A stretch of DNA of 64,000 nt from Deltaproteobacteria bacterium (GTDB lineage Bacteria > Desulfobacterota > Binatia > Binatales > Binataceae), in contig JAKBMB010000024.1 of NCBI GenBank assembly GCA_021831785.1, positions 62,001 through 126,000 on the forward strand, read 5' to 3'. This document shows, one piece after another, positions 1-7,057 of this stretch. Every line of letters begins with the position of its first letter. Position 1 is the stretch's first letter. The notes beneath the pieces were generated by a model, which searched no databases, was not told the origin of the DNA, and saw only the letters and a program-made list of their open reading frames with translations. Position numbers and translations under genes: made by a program.

Positions 1-540
1 CGCTGGGAGCGGGCAAAGACCCGCGAGGTGGCGCTGATGAACCGGCTGGGCGAGTGGTTCTTATCTCACATGCCGGCACCACAAACGCCCACGCTCCTGC
101 ACAACGACTTCTTCCTGCACAACGTCATGTTCGACCGGCGGGATTCGAGCAAGCTGAGCGCGGTCCTCGACTGGGAGATGTGCACGCTGGGCGATCCGAT
201 GGTTGATCTCGGTATAACGCTTGCTTACTGGCGCGAAAGCACGGACGCGGAAGAACTGCTGGCGCTGGCCGAAGGATACCCGCATACGACGCTGCCGGGC
301 TTTCTTAGGCGCGAGCAGCTTGCCGAGCGCTACGCCCGAGAGACCGGCCGCGACCTAAGCGCTTTGCCTTACTACGTCGCCCTGGCGCACTGGAAGACCG
401 CGACCGTGGTCGAGCAGATATACTCGCGCTACGCCCGCGGTCAGACGAGCGACCCGCGTTTTGCTATCATGGGCAGGCAGCCGCCGGTGTTGGCCCAAGC
501 GGCGGCCGAGATCGTCCGCCGCTTGGGCTTCGCCGCCTGA
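1..540 (+). CDS. Phosphotransferase family protein (ACAD10/11 N-domain type), 3' part
   Basis: The reading frame is open from the first base of the window, so the 5' end lies outside. The visible part carries the kinase-fold catalytic motif LLHNDFFLHNVMF (Brenner-type H-x-D-x5-N) followed by VLDWEMCTLGDPMVDLG, the metal-binding DWE/D pair of the aminoglycoside/choline kinase fold. The spacing and the TLGDP segment match the phosphotransferases that accompany acyl-CoA dehydrogenases (ACAD10/11 group), which are thought to phosphorylate hydroxyacyl-CoA. The thiolase and acyl-CoA dehydrogenase further on fit such lipid metabolism, but neither is adjacent. The substrate cannot be told from sequence. 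Confidence 0.85.
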   Translation, partial: RWERAKTREVALMNRLGEWFLSHMPAPQTPTLLHNDFFLHNVMFDRRDSSKLSAVLDWEMCTLGDPMVDLGITLAYWRESTDAEELLALAEGYPHTTLPGFLRREQLAERYARETGRDLSALPYYVALAHWKTATVVEQIYSRYARGQTSDPRFAIMGRQPPVLAQAAAEIVRRLGFAA

Positions 541-629
541 CCGGCGCCACAGATCGTCTGTAACTGACGCAAGTATAATTTGATGAAAGGCGCGCCGGTC
601 TTTAAAACCGCAAGAGAGGGAGACTCGCT

Positions 630-1502
630 TTGCACGAGTTCAGCTACTATGCCCCAAGGAGCCTCAGTGAAGCGATCGGCCTGCTGGCGACTCATGGCGC
701 GAAGGCGCGGCCCTTGTGCGGCGGTACGGACCTTATCATCCAGATGCGCGCCGGCGCCTTGCGGCCCACCAGCATTATCGATGTCAAACAAATCCGGGAG
801 CTGCGTCGAATAAGCTTCGACGGCACCACCGGACTTTACCTTGGAGCGGCGGTGCCTTGTGTTGAAGTTTACGAGAATGCGGCTGTTTTGGGGCGCTACC
901 CGGGATTGGCCGATGCGGCGCGGCTAATCGGGTCGGTCCAAATTCGCCATCGCGCTTCGCTGGGAGGCAATCTCGTCAACGGCTCGCCCGCGGCTGATAG
1001 CGTGCCGGCGCTTATCGCGCTCGGCGCGACCGCGCTTGTCGCCGGACCCGAGGACGAGCGCACGGTGCCGGTCGAAGGGTTTGTCGTCGCGCCGGGCCGC
1101 ACGGTCCTAAGATCAGGCGAGCTGCTGGTGGGGCTGCAAGTCCCGCCGCCGCCGCCGGCCAAATCATCGAGCGCGTATCTGCGCTTCACGCCGCGCAACG
1201 AGATGGACATCGCCGTGGTTGGGGTCGGCGTGGCGCTGGTTATGGACGGCGAGCGGTGCCTTAAGGCGCAGATCGCGCTCGGCGCCGTCGGGCCGACTCA
1301 AATCATCGCCCAAGAGGCGGCCGCGTATCTTACGGGGCGACGGCTTGACCAAGCCGCGCTCGACCATGCGGGGTGGCTGGCGTCGCGGGCGGCGACGCCG
1401 ATCGATGACGCGCGCGGCACCGCCGAGTTTCGCCGCCACATCGTGTCGGTCCTGACGCGCCGGGCTTTACTCGCCGCCGCCGACCGCGCGCGCGTCAACT
1501 GA
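630..1502 (+). CDS. Molybdenum hydroxylase, FAD-binding medium subunit (CoxM/CutM-like)
   Basis: 290 residues, usual for the family. The N-terminal half has the FAD-binding segments CGGTDLIIQMRAG and QIRHRASLGGNLVNGSPAAD typical of the vanillyl-alcohol-oxidase-fold medium subunits of xanthine dehydrogenase/CO dehydrogenase enzymes. The C-terminal CO-dehydrogenase flavoprotein domain follows. The start is a TTG at 630 with a GAGAGGGAG ribosome site about 8 bases before it. No ATG gives a better N-terminus. It is the first gene of an M-S-L set. The subunit passes electrons from the iron-sulfur subunit to an acceptor, probably in the cytoplasm. Confidence 0.9.
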   Translation: MHEFSYYAPRSLSEAIGLLATHGAKARPLCGGTDLIIQMRAGALRPTSIIDVKQIRELRRISFDGTTGLYLGAAVPCVEVYENAAVLGRYPGLADAARLIGSVQIRHRASLGGNLVNGSPAADSVPALIALGATALVAGPEDERTVPVEGFVVAPGRTVLRSGELLVGLQVPPPPPAKSSSAYLRFTPRNEMDIAVVGVGVALVMDGERCLKAQIALGAVGPTQIIAQEAAAYLTGRRLDQAALDHAGWLASRAATPIDDARGTAEFRRHIVSVLTRRALLAAADRARVN

Positions 1503-1660
1503 TGCGGCAGGCTCAGGCGGCGAATCGTCGAGCCGACCGGCGAATATATACGTCAACCGATGCGCACGATGCGCCAGCCGCGCAGTGTACAAGCTATTAC
1601 GGTTCTCAGTAATTGCAATGAGTGAAACGGTAGACCGACATCGAGAGTGAGCAAAGGCAA

Positions 1661-2176
1661 ATGACCAAAGAGCTGATCGAAGCGACCATCAACGGCGAAC
1701 CCGTCGAGTTCCTGTGCGAGCCGCGCCAGAGCTTGCTCGAGGTTTTGCGCGACGTGCTGAACCTGACCGGAACCAAGGAGGGATGTCTGACGGGCGATTG
1801 CGGGGCGTGCAGCGTGATCCTGGACGGCCGCGTGGTCTGCTCTTGTCTGGTGCTGGGAGTGGAGGTTGCCGGCGGCGCGATCGAAACCGTGGAGGGCCTG
1901 GCTGAGGGCACCCACCTCACGGAGCTTCAGCAGACATTCTTGGAGGACGCCGCGCTTCAATGCGGCATCTGCACGCCCGGTTTCCTGATCGCGGCCAAGG
2001 CGCTCCTGGATAGCAATCCGGACCCGAGCGAGACCGAGGTCAGGTACGCCCTGGCGGGCAATCTTTGCCGCTGCACCGGCTACGACAAGATCGTGCGCGC
2101 CGTGATGGACGCGGCTGCGCTGATGCGACAGCGGCAATCCTCATCTTCATCCGCAAAGCAGGGCCGGGAGGCGTAA
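1661..2176 (+). CDS. Molybdenum hydroxylase, [2Fe-2S] small subunit (CoxS/CutS-like)
   Basis: 171 residues. The N-terminal plant-type ferredoxin domain has the cysteine pattern GCLTGDCGAC plus a downstream Cys (about residues 45-70). The C-terminal all-helical [2Fe-2S]-binding domain has CGICTPGFL and NLCRCTGYDKI (about residues 105-140). Both clusters are complete. It sits between the FAD and Mo subunits, with one base between its stop and the next ATG, so translation is probably coupled. It relays electrons from the Mo centre to the FAD. Confidence 0.92.
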   Translation: MTKELIEATINGEPVEFLCEPRQSLLEVLRDVLNLTGTKEGCLTGDCGACSVILDGRVVCSCLVLGVEVAGGAIETVEGLAEGTHLTELQQTFLEDAALQCGICTPGFLIAAKALLDSNPDPSETEVRYALAGNLCRCTGYDKIVRAVMDAAALMRQRQSSSSSAKQGREA

Positions 2177-2177
2177 G

Positions 2178-4469
2178 ATGGCGACCAACACGATCGATTC
2201 GAGCTCCGGGTACAGAGTAATCGGCACGCGCCCGATTCGCCCTGACGGAGTGGACAAGGTAACCGGGCGGGCGAAATATGGGGCGGACTACGCGCTGCCC
2301 GGCATGCTGCACGGAAAAGTGTTGCGCAGCCCGCACGCGCACGCGCGAATAAAAGCCATCCGCTTCGAACGGGCGCTCAAGCTGCCCGGGGTCAAGGCGG
2401 TGGTAACCGGCAAGGACCTGCCCGAAGGAGAGAACAAGTCCGTGCCGCTGGGCGAGATGAGCGTCAATCCGCGCTACTTGGGACACAATATCTTGGCCCG
2501 CGACAAGGCGCTGTATCAGGGGCACGCCGTGGCCGCGGTGGCCGCGGTTGGCCTTCATATCGCCGAACAGGCACTCGAGCTAATCGAGATTGAGTACGAA
2601 CTGCTGCCGCCGGTGATGACCGTGGACGAGGCGATGGCGAACTCCGCGCCGATCCTAGATCCCGAGCTGCGCAACGAAGAGCAGGGCGACGAGCCCACCA
2701 ATATCGCCAAGCACACGCAGCTCAAGCGCGGTGAGACCGAGGCGGGATTCAAGTCGGCGCAGACCGTCGTCGAGCGCGAATTCCGCACCGCGATGGTGCA
2801 TCAGGGCTACATCGAGCCGCACAACGCGCTGGCGACCTACGGCTCCGATGGCCGCGCGACGATTTATTGCTCGACCCAGGGCCCGTTTGAAGTGCGCGGG
2901 ATGAGCGCGGCGGTGCTGGGCGTGCCGGTCGGAAGCATCAAGGTGGTGCCGGCGGAGATCGGCGGCGGCTTCGGCGGCAAGACCACGGTGTACCTCGAAC
3001 CGCTGGCGCTGTTGCTGGCGATGAAAACCGGCCGGCCGGTCAAGATGGTGATGACGCGGGCCGAGGTGCTGCGCGCTTCGGGGCCGACCTCCGGCTCGCA
3101 TATCAAGGTCAAGATGGGCTGCGCCCGCGACGGCAAGATAACCGCCGCCTGCGTCTGGTTGGCCTATGAAGCGGGAGCGTTCCCAGGCTCTCCGGTTGCG
3201 GCAGCGGCGATGACCGTCCTGGCGCCGTATGCGATTCCCAATGTTCTGATCGACGCCTACGACGTGGTGGTGAACCGGCCCAAGACCGCGGCCTATCGCG
3301 CCCCAGGGGCGACCAACGCGGCCTTCGCCGCCGAAACCGTGATCGACGAGCTCGCCGAGCGATGCGGAATCGATCCGCTCGAGATGCGCATTCTCAACGG
3401 CGCCCGGGAAGGGACGCCCCATCCGGCCGGCCCGCCGTACCGGCGAATCGGCTTTATCGAGACCTGCGAGGCGATCAAGAACAGCCCGCACTATCGCTCG
3501 GAGCTCAACGGCGCCAACCGCGGCCGCGGCGTCGCCTCCGGCTTCTGGTTCAACGCCGGCATGCAGTCGGCCGCGATGGTGAACATCCACGCCGACGGCA
3601 CCGCCAGCGTGGTCACCGGCTCGCCCGATATCGGCGGCAGCCGCGCCTCGTGCGCAATGATCGCGGCCGAGGTGCTGGGGCTTGAGGCTGAAGAAGTGCG
3701 GCCGGTAGTGACCGATACCGACGCCATCGGGCATACCGACGTAACCGGCGGCAGCCGGGTCACGTTCGCCACCGGCATGGCGGTTTTCCAGGCTGCCGAG
3801 GACGCGATGCGCCAGCTCAAGGAACGCGCGGCCAAACTGTGGGAGTGCAAGCCCGAGGAAGTCGAATTTCGCGCCGGGAAGTTTTTTGCCAAGGGCAATC
3901 CCGATGCTCCGATCACGATTAAGGAACTGGCCAAGCGGCTGCCGCGCACCGGCGGACCGGTAAGCGGCCGCGCCACGGTCAACGCGCGCGGCGTAGGACC
4001 CGCCTTTGCCACCACGTGCATCGACGTCGAGGTCGATCTCGACACGGGAAAGGTCGAAATTCTGCGCTGCACCGTGGCACAGGACGCCGGTCGGGCGATC
4101 CACCCGGCGTACGTCGAAGGGCAGATGCAGGGCGGCACCGCGCAGGGCATCGGCTGGGCGCTCAACGAGGAATACGTCTACGACGCGCAGGGCCGGATGC
4201 TCAACGCCGGATTGCTCGACTACCGGATGCCGACCTGTCCCGACCTGCCGATGATCGAAACCATCATCGTCGAGGTCCCCAACCCCGGCCATCCCTTGGG
4301 CGTGCGCGGCGTAGGAGAAGTGTCGATCGTCCCGCCGCCGGCGGCCGTCGCCAACGCGATATACCGGGCGGTCGGCGTGCGGCTGACCGAGCTGCCGATG
4401 TCGCCGCCGCGCGTGCTCAAGGCGATCCTGACGCATAGCGGGCAGCCGTCCGCCACCGCCTGGAGTTGA
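2178..4469 (+). CDS. Molybdenum hydroxylase, Mo-cofactor large subunit (xanthine dehydrogenase family)
   Basis: 763 residues, full length. It has the a/b hammerhead N-domain (GRAKYGADY, SPHAHARI), the cofactor loop EIGGGFGGKT and the C-terminal GVGEVSIVPPPAAV with the catalytic Glu. The loop that in CO dehydrogenases reads AYRCSFR (form I) or AYRGAGR (form II) reads AYRAPGATN here. It is therefore not a form I CO dehydrogenase and is better called an aldehyde, purine or aromatic hydroxylase of unknown substrate. The order FAD-FeS-Mo is that of cox/cut operons. No cofactor-insertion genes (coxD/F-like) are adjacent. Confidence 0.9.
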   Translation: MATNTIDSSSGYRVIGTRPIRPDGVDKVTGRAKYGADYALPGMLHGKVLRSPHAHARIKAIRFERALKLPGVKAVVTGKDLPEGENKSVPLGEMSVNPRYLGHNILARDKALYQGHAVAAVAAVGLHIAEQALELIEIEYELLPPVMTVDEAMANSAPILDPELRNEEQGDEPTNIAKHTQLKRGETEAGFKSAQTVVEREFRTAMVHQGYIEPHNALATYGSDGRATIYCSTQGPFEVRGMSAAVLGVPVGSIKVVPAEIGGGFGGKTTVYLEPLALLLAMKTGRPVKMVMTRAEVLRASGPTSGSHIKVKMGCARDGKITAACVWLAYEAGAFPGSPVAAAAMTVLAPYAIPNVLIDAYDVVVNRPKTAAYRAPGATNAAFAAETVIDELAERCGIDPLEMRILNGAREGTPHPAGPPYRRIGFIETCEAIKNSPHYRSELNGANRGRGVASGFWFNAGMQSAAMVNIHADGTASVVTGSPDIGGSRASCAMIAAEVLGLEAEEVRPVVTDTDAIGHTDVTGGSRVTFATGMAVFQAAEDAMRQLKERAAKLWECKPEEVEFRAGKFFAKGNPDAPITIKELAKRLPRTGGPVSGRATVNARGVGPAFATTCIDVEVDLDTGKVEILRCTVAQDAGRAIHPAYVEGQMQGGTAQGIGWALNEEYVYDAQGRMLNAGLLDYRMPTCPDLPMIETIIVEVPNPGHPLGVRGVGEVSIVPPPAAVANAIYRAVGVRLTELPMSPPRVLKAILTHSGQPSATAWS

Positions 4470-4545
4470 TGGCGCACGCCAAGGGCACCGCCGCTCGCGC
4501 GAGAGCCTGAAGGCGATTCGTCTCAAGCGTCACGGGTAAAGAATC

Positions 4546-5190
4546 GTGCCAACCACAGTTGCTGCGCTCAACATTTTGGTTTTCCTGCTTCCCGGTTTCC
4601 TCTCCGACAGGATTATCGTTTCCCTCAACGCACCGCGGGAACGTTCTGACCTAGTGTTCGTTATCGATGCCCTCGTCTTCGCGTTCGTCGATTACGTGAT
4701 CTACAGCTTTGCCGCCGCTCACCTTAAGCTCCCAGCAATCCCCATCCAGGTCTCCGCGAATGGGGCTGAGTTCTTACCGGGTCAGTCTGCCAGCTTGGCA
4801 CTTCTGCTCGCCATTGCGGCTGTGGTGGGCCTCATATGGGCAAAGATTTCCGATGCCGGCTGGCTGTATAAGCTGTTGAAGTACTTGCACGTCACGCGTG
4901 TCACCGGGCGAGTTGACGTGTGGCACGATATTTTTACCGATTTTAGAGGCTACTGGTTTCAAGTCCGTCTAAAGGACGGTACACGGATCACCGGGTGGCC
5001 CGACTATTTTTCCGATAATCCCGCAAAGCGCGAAGTCTTTCTCCGAGAAGCTTTGATTGAGTCTCCGGACGGTCGTGATTACGATCTTGAAGGACCCGGT
5101 GTATTACTCACCGAGCGGGCCGAAATCGAACGCATCGAAATTCTTAACAAGGAAACAGATCATGTCGGACGCGAAAAAACCACTGACTGA
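4546..5190 (+). CDS. DUF6338-like membrane protein
   Basis: 214 residues from a GTG start at 4546. Hydrophobic segments lie near residues 7-24 (NILVFLLPGFL), 38-56 and 82-101, followed by a soluble C-terminal part with WPDYFSDNPAKREVFLREA. The pattern of an N-terminal LPGF membrane segment with a soluble tail resembles the DUF6338 family, which has no known function. Base use is less GC-rich than in the preceding molybdoenzyme genes, suggesting a separate origin. It overlaps the small gene at 5162. Confidence 0.6.
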   Translation: MPTTVAALNILVFLLPGFLSDRIIVSLNAPRERSDLVFVIDALVFAFVDYVIYSFAAAHLKLPAIPIQVSANGAEFLPGQSASLALLLAIAAVVGLIWAKISDAGWLYKLLKYLHVTRVTGRVDVWHDIFTDFRGYWFQVRLKDGTRITGWPDYFSDNPAKREVFLREALIESPDGRDYDLEGPGVLLTERAEIERIEILNKETDHVGREKTTD

Positions 5191-5317
5191 GGGTCGCGGG
5201 GAGAAGCCGTCAACTCCTCGCCCGCCGATCGAAAGGATCAAAACGATGAGGGGCGAAAAGCCGGGCAGCCCTAGGCCACAGAGGCCTCAACCGGCACAAA
5301 GCCAAAGCACGAAATAG
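5162..5317 (+). CDS. Small proline/arginine-rich protein (51 aa)
   Basis: ATG at 5162 lies inside the 3' end of the DUF6338-like gene, with an AAGGAAA ribosome site just upstream, giving a 29-base overlap. The 51-residue product is basic and rich in Pro, Arg and Lys, contains EKPS-TPRP and EKPG-SPRP as an internal near-repeat, and has no membrane segment. It looks translationally coupled to the membrane protein and may be its partner. Function unknown. Confidence 0.5.
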   Translation: MSDAKKPLTEGRGEKPSTPRPPIERIKTMRGEKPGSPRPQRPQPAQSQSTK

Positions 5318-5397
5318 AGTGTTCGTTGTAAGCAGCGACGAGTTCTCGAAGACCTCAGCGTGACTATAATCCATGTCCCGCTTTCATTCAAAAAGGG

Positions 5398-5529
5398 TCA
5401 CCGAATCCGCGAGTGGCACGTGATCGAAAAACTACACCGATGCCCAGATGCTGCCTCATTGTCCTTGGTCGGGTCGAAATCGGTCCAGAGCAGATCGCCG
5501 GCACCGGGCACATAGGTCCGCGGCGTCAT
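5398..5529 (-). pseudogene. MazF toxin, N-terminal fragment
   Basis: The ATG at 5529 overlaps the stop of the upstream MazE-like frame (ATGA). The first 31 residues (TPRTYVPGAGDLLWTDFDP then EAASGHR) match the start of MazF/PemK endoribonuclease toxins. The sequence then departs from the family exactly where R-P-A-L-V-L-S is expected and stops after 43 residues. It lacks most of the toxin fold, so it should be inactive. Confidence 0.7.
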
Positions 5530-5699
5530 TCTCGGACGTTCTCACGTCCGACATCCGGTGCCCAGTCGAAGGCTCGGGCATAGGCCGCTCGCCACTGTTT
5601 AGGACTTTTGCCTCGAAACAGTTCCTCCAAGGTGAAATGCGGAACGGCGCGGCGGATGACGATGCCGCCGGCGCGCTGAAGCGCCGACGGCATCGTCAT
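5526..5699 (-). pseudogene. MazE-like antitoxin, C-terminal part
   Basis: Open frame of 57 residues whose C-terminus (FTLEELFRG, AFDWAPDVGRE) is typical of MazE antitoxin tails that wrap around MazF. The N-terminal AbrB-type DNA-binding half is missing: the frame begins inside the 46-bp palindrome at 5655-5700. It ends with a 4-base overlap with the MazF fragment, the normal mazEF arrangement. It is read in a different frame from the Phd-like ORF that overlaps it. Confidence 0.65.
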
Positions 5700-5898
5700 C
5701 GAACTGCGCCTCGGCGACCCGCTGCAGGAATTCCGGATGATGCTCGAGGCGATAATCGAACCAGTCCTCCTCGCTTTCGAACCCGATTAGCACGCCGGCC
5801 GGCTTCCCATGGCGCGTTATCACGATCTCCTCGAACTCGGCGAGCCGCAGGAATCGCGACAGGTCGTCCTTGACTTCAGCCAGCGCCACCCGGCGCAT
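5599..5898 (-). CDS. Phd/YefM-type antitoxin with altered C-terminus
   Basis: ATG at 5898. Residues 1-64 (RRVALAEVKDDLSRFL, VITRHGKPAGVLIGF) are a good Phd/YefM antitoxin N-terminal DNA-binding domain. After residue about 65 the frame runs into the palindrome and then out of frame through MazE-derived sequence, so the C-terminal part is not native. The start overlaps the end of the RelE/ParE-like remnant by 23 bases, the toxin-first order of several relBE-like pairs. It may still bind DNA but probably no longer neutralises a toxin. Confidence 0.6.
   Translation of the reverse strand: MRRVALAEVKDDLSRFLRLAEFEEIVITRHGKPAGVLIGFESEEDWFDYRLEHHPEFLQRVAEAQFDDDAVGASARRRHRHPPRRSAFHLGGTVSRQKS
5655..5700. 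repeat. 46-bp near-perfect palindrome at a toxin-antitoxin junction
   Basis: Arms 5655-5674 and 5681-5700 are complementary at 19 of 20 positions, with a 6-base loop. There is no T-run, so it is not a classical intrinsic terminator. It lies exactly where Phd-type and MazE-type sequences meet. Confidence 0.85.
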
Positions 5899-6159
5899 CG
5901 GGCGTTCCGCGCTCGATAAGCTCGCGCGCCGCCTCGGCTTTCGTAAAGATCGCGAGGATTTCGACGGTTTTGGCCGTAACGTCATAGAAAACCCTCAACT
6001 CCCCAACCCGGAGCCGATACCGGGGCCGGCTCAAACCCCGCAGGCGCTTGAGCCGGCTCTTGCTCCTTCGGGTCGGCTGACGGTCGGACGTAAATCCCCC
6101 ATAAGACCACAGCCGTTGCCTTCTCCGCTCCTGAGTACCTGGCCGCCAAGGTGGTTTAC
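5876..6159 (-). pseudogene. RelE/ParE-family toxin remnant
   Basis: On the minus strand a frame without any start codon reads KRLRGLSRPRYRLRVGEL, then RVFYDV and VEILAIFTKAEAARELIERG. This is the core and C-terminus of a RelE/ParE toxin (beta-sheet RLRVG-RVFYDV, conserved Lys). It ends at 5876 inside the Phd-like antitoxin gene. Upstream the family's N-terminal helices are absent and a TAG at 6160-6162 closes the frame. The toxin is therefore N-terminally truncated or frameshifted and should be non-functional. Confidence 0.65.
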
Positions 6160-6300
6160 CTAAGGCATGGCCGCCGCAAAGAGCGAAGTGTAATAATTAG
6201 CGTCGAGTGAGCGCGTTGACTCGAGTGCGTTGAGGAGGCCTCCTCGGCGGGTCGAGCATGCGTTCGGCAGGCGCGCGCGCGCGTTAAGATTTAGGAAGCG

Positions 6301-6564
6301 ATGGCGAAGGTGTTTATTCCCGCGCAGATGCGCCGGGTCTGCAACGGATGCGAATCCGCGGTCGTGGCCGGCGCGAACGTGCGGGAACTGATCGACGGCC
6401 TTGAGCAGCGCTTTGCGGGTATCCGCGCACTGCTCGTCGAAGGCGCCGACCTGCGCGCGTCGATCGCGGTCTCGGTTGACGGCGAGATCGCCACGGGAGG
6501 ATTGCTCGAACGCGTCGGTCTCGACAGCGAAGTCCATTTTGTGCCCGCGCTTGGCGGCGGCTAA
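6301..6564 (+). CDS. MoaD/ThiS-like sulfur-carrier family protein
   Basis: 87 residues with a ubiquitin-like beta-grasp pattern and the C-terminus FVPALGGG. The Gly-Gly end is the site of adenylation and thiocarboxylation in MoaD, ThiS and their relatives. Such proteins give sulfur to molybdopterin, thiamine thiazole, cysteine or other products. No E1-like partner (MoeB/ThiF) or MoaE is next to it. The molybdoenzyme genes 2 kb upstream make a molybdopterin role attractive but unproven. Confidence 0.75.
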   Translation: MAKVFIPAQMRRVCNGCESAVVAGANVRELIDGLEQRFAGIRALLVEGADLRASIAVSVDGEIATGGLLERVGLDSEVHFVPALGGG

Positions 6565-6818
6565 GATGCTTCGTTGTTCGCTCGAATGCATAGCGCCGGC
6601 GTAATCCGCCGATCTGCCGGGCGCGTGCTATGAATAGCCGCCGCGCGAAGCAGGCGCCGCGAAACGAGCCGGCAAAAGTGAAGAGGTTTATTTCGACGCA
6701 TATCAAAACACGATATGCTATTGAGGATTGCAAAATGCAAAATATTGAGACAGCGCAGAGTCGTGAGGGCGGCCTTGTGCGCGCTGCGCGGGCAAGGCCC
6801 GCGCCGGCCTTCCCGGCC

Positions 6819-6839
6819 TTCCCCCGCTGGGCGGGGGAA
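6819..6839. repeat. Hairpin with 9-bp perfect GC-rich arms
   Basis: TTCCCCCGC at 6819-6827 pairs with GCGGGGGAA at 6831-6839 around a 3-base loop. No U-tract follows on either strand. It may be part of an interspersed intergenic repeat. Confidence 0.6.
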
Positions 6840-6890
6840 GATGAGGATGGGGGTGGCTCAGGCTTCCAGTTTGAGATGACAGTGGCTGGG

Positions 6891-6920
6891 GCTTTTAGCC
6901 CGAGATGACAGGCTAAAAGC
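6891..6920. repeat. Hairpin with 10-bp perfect arms
   Basis: GCTTTTAGCC at 6891-6900 and GGCTAAAAGC at 6911-6920 with a 10-base loop. The T/A-rich arm centres could act as a weak bidirectional terminator, or it could be an intergenic repeat copy. Confidence 0.6.
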
Positions 6921-7057
6921 CTGTCCCACAATAGAAGGCCAAGCTCGGAGTCTACTGTCGCTATATTCTGCAGTTCTCAGTGGCAAAAGCGGCTGCGAAC
7001 CGCTGTTCGCGCGCGCAACGAGCGCGGACATAAGCTTATGACAAGGAGCGAGATGCT

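Larger units (their letters stand above)
6565..7057. other. Intergenic region with two hairpins, no gene recognised
   Basis: No convincing coding sequence. It holds two strong hairpins (6819-6839 and 6891-6920, listed separately). A frame at 6630-6908 has low-complexity composition caused by these repeats and is not supported. Confidence 0.5.

Noticed and set aside
2178-4469. Aerobic CO dehydrogenase (CoxL)
   Set aside because: The active-site loop is AYRAPG, not AYRCSFR or AYRGAGR, so only the wider family name is supported.
6100-6209. Plus-strand frame reading AVAFSAPEYLAAKVVYLRHG
   Set aside because: Protein-like in appearance but no start codon, no family recognised and it lies opposite the toxin remnant.
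6630-6908. 92-codon plus-strand frame
   Set aside because: Built largely from hairpin and low-complexity sequence, so not credible as a protein.
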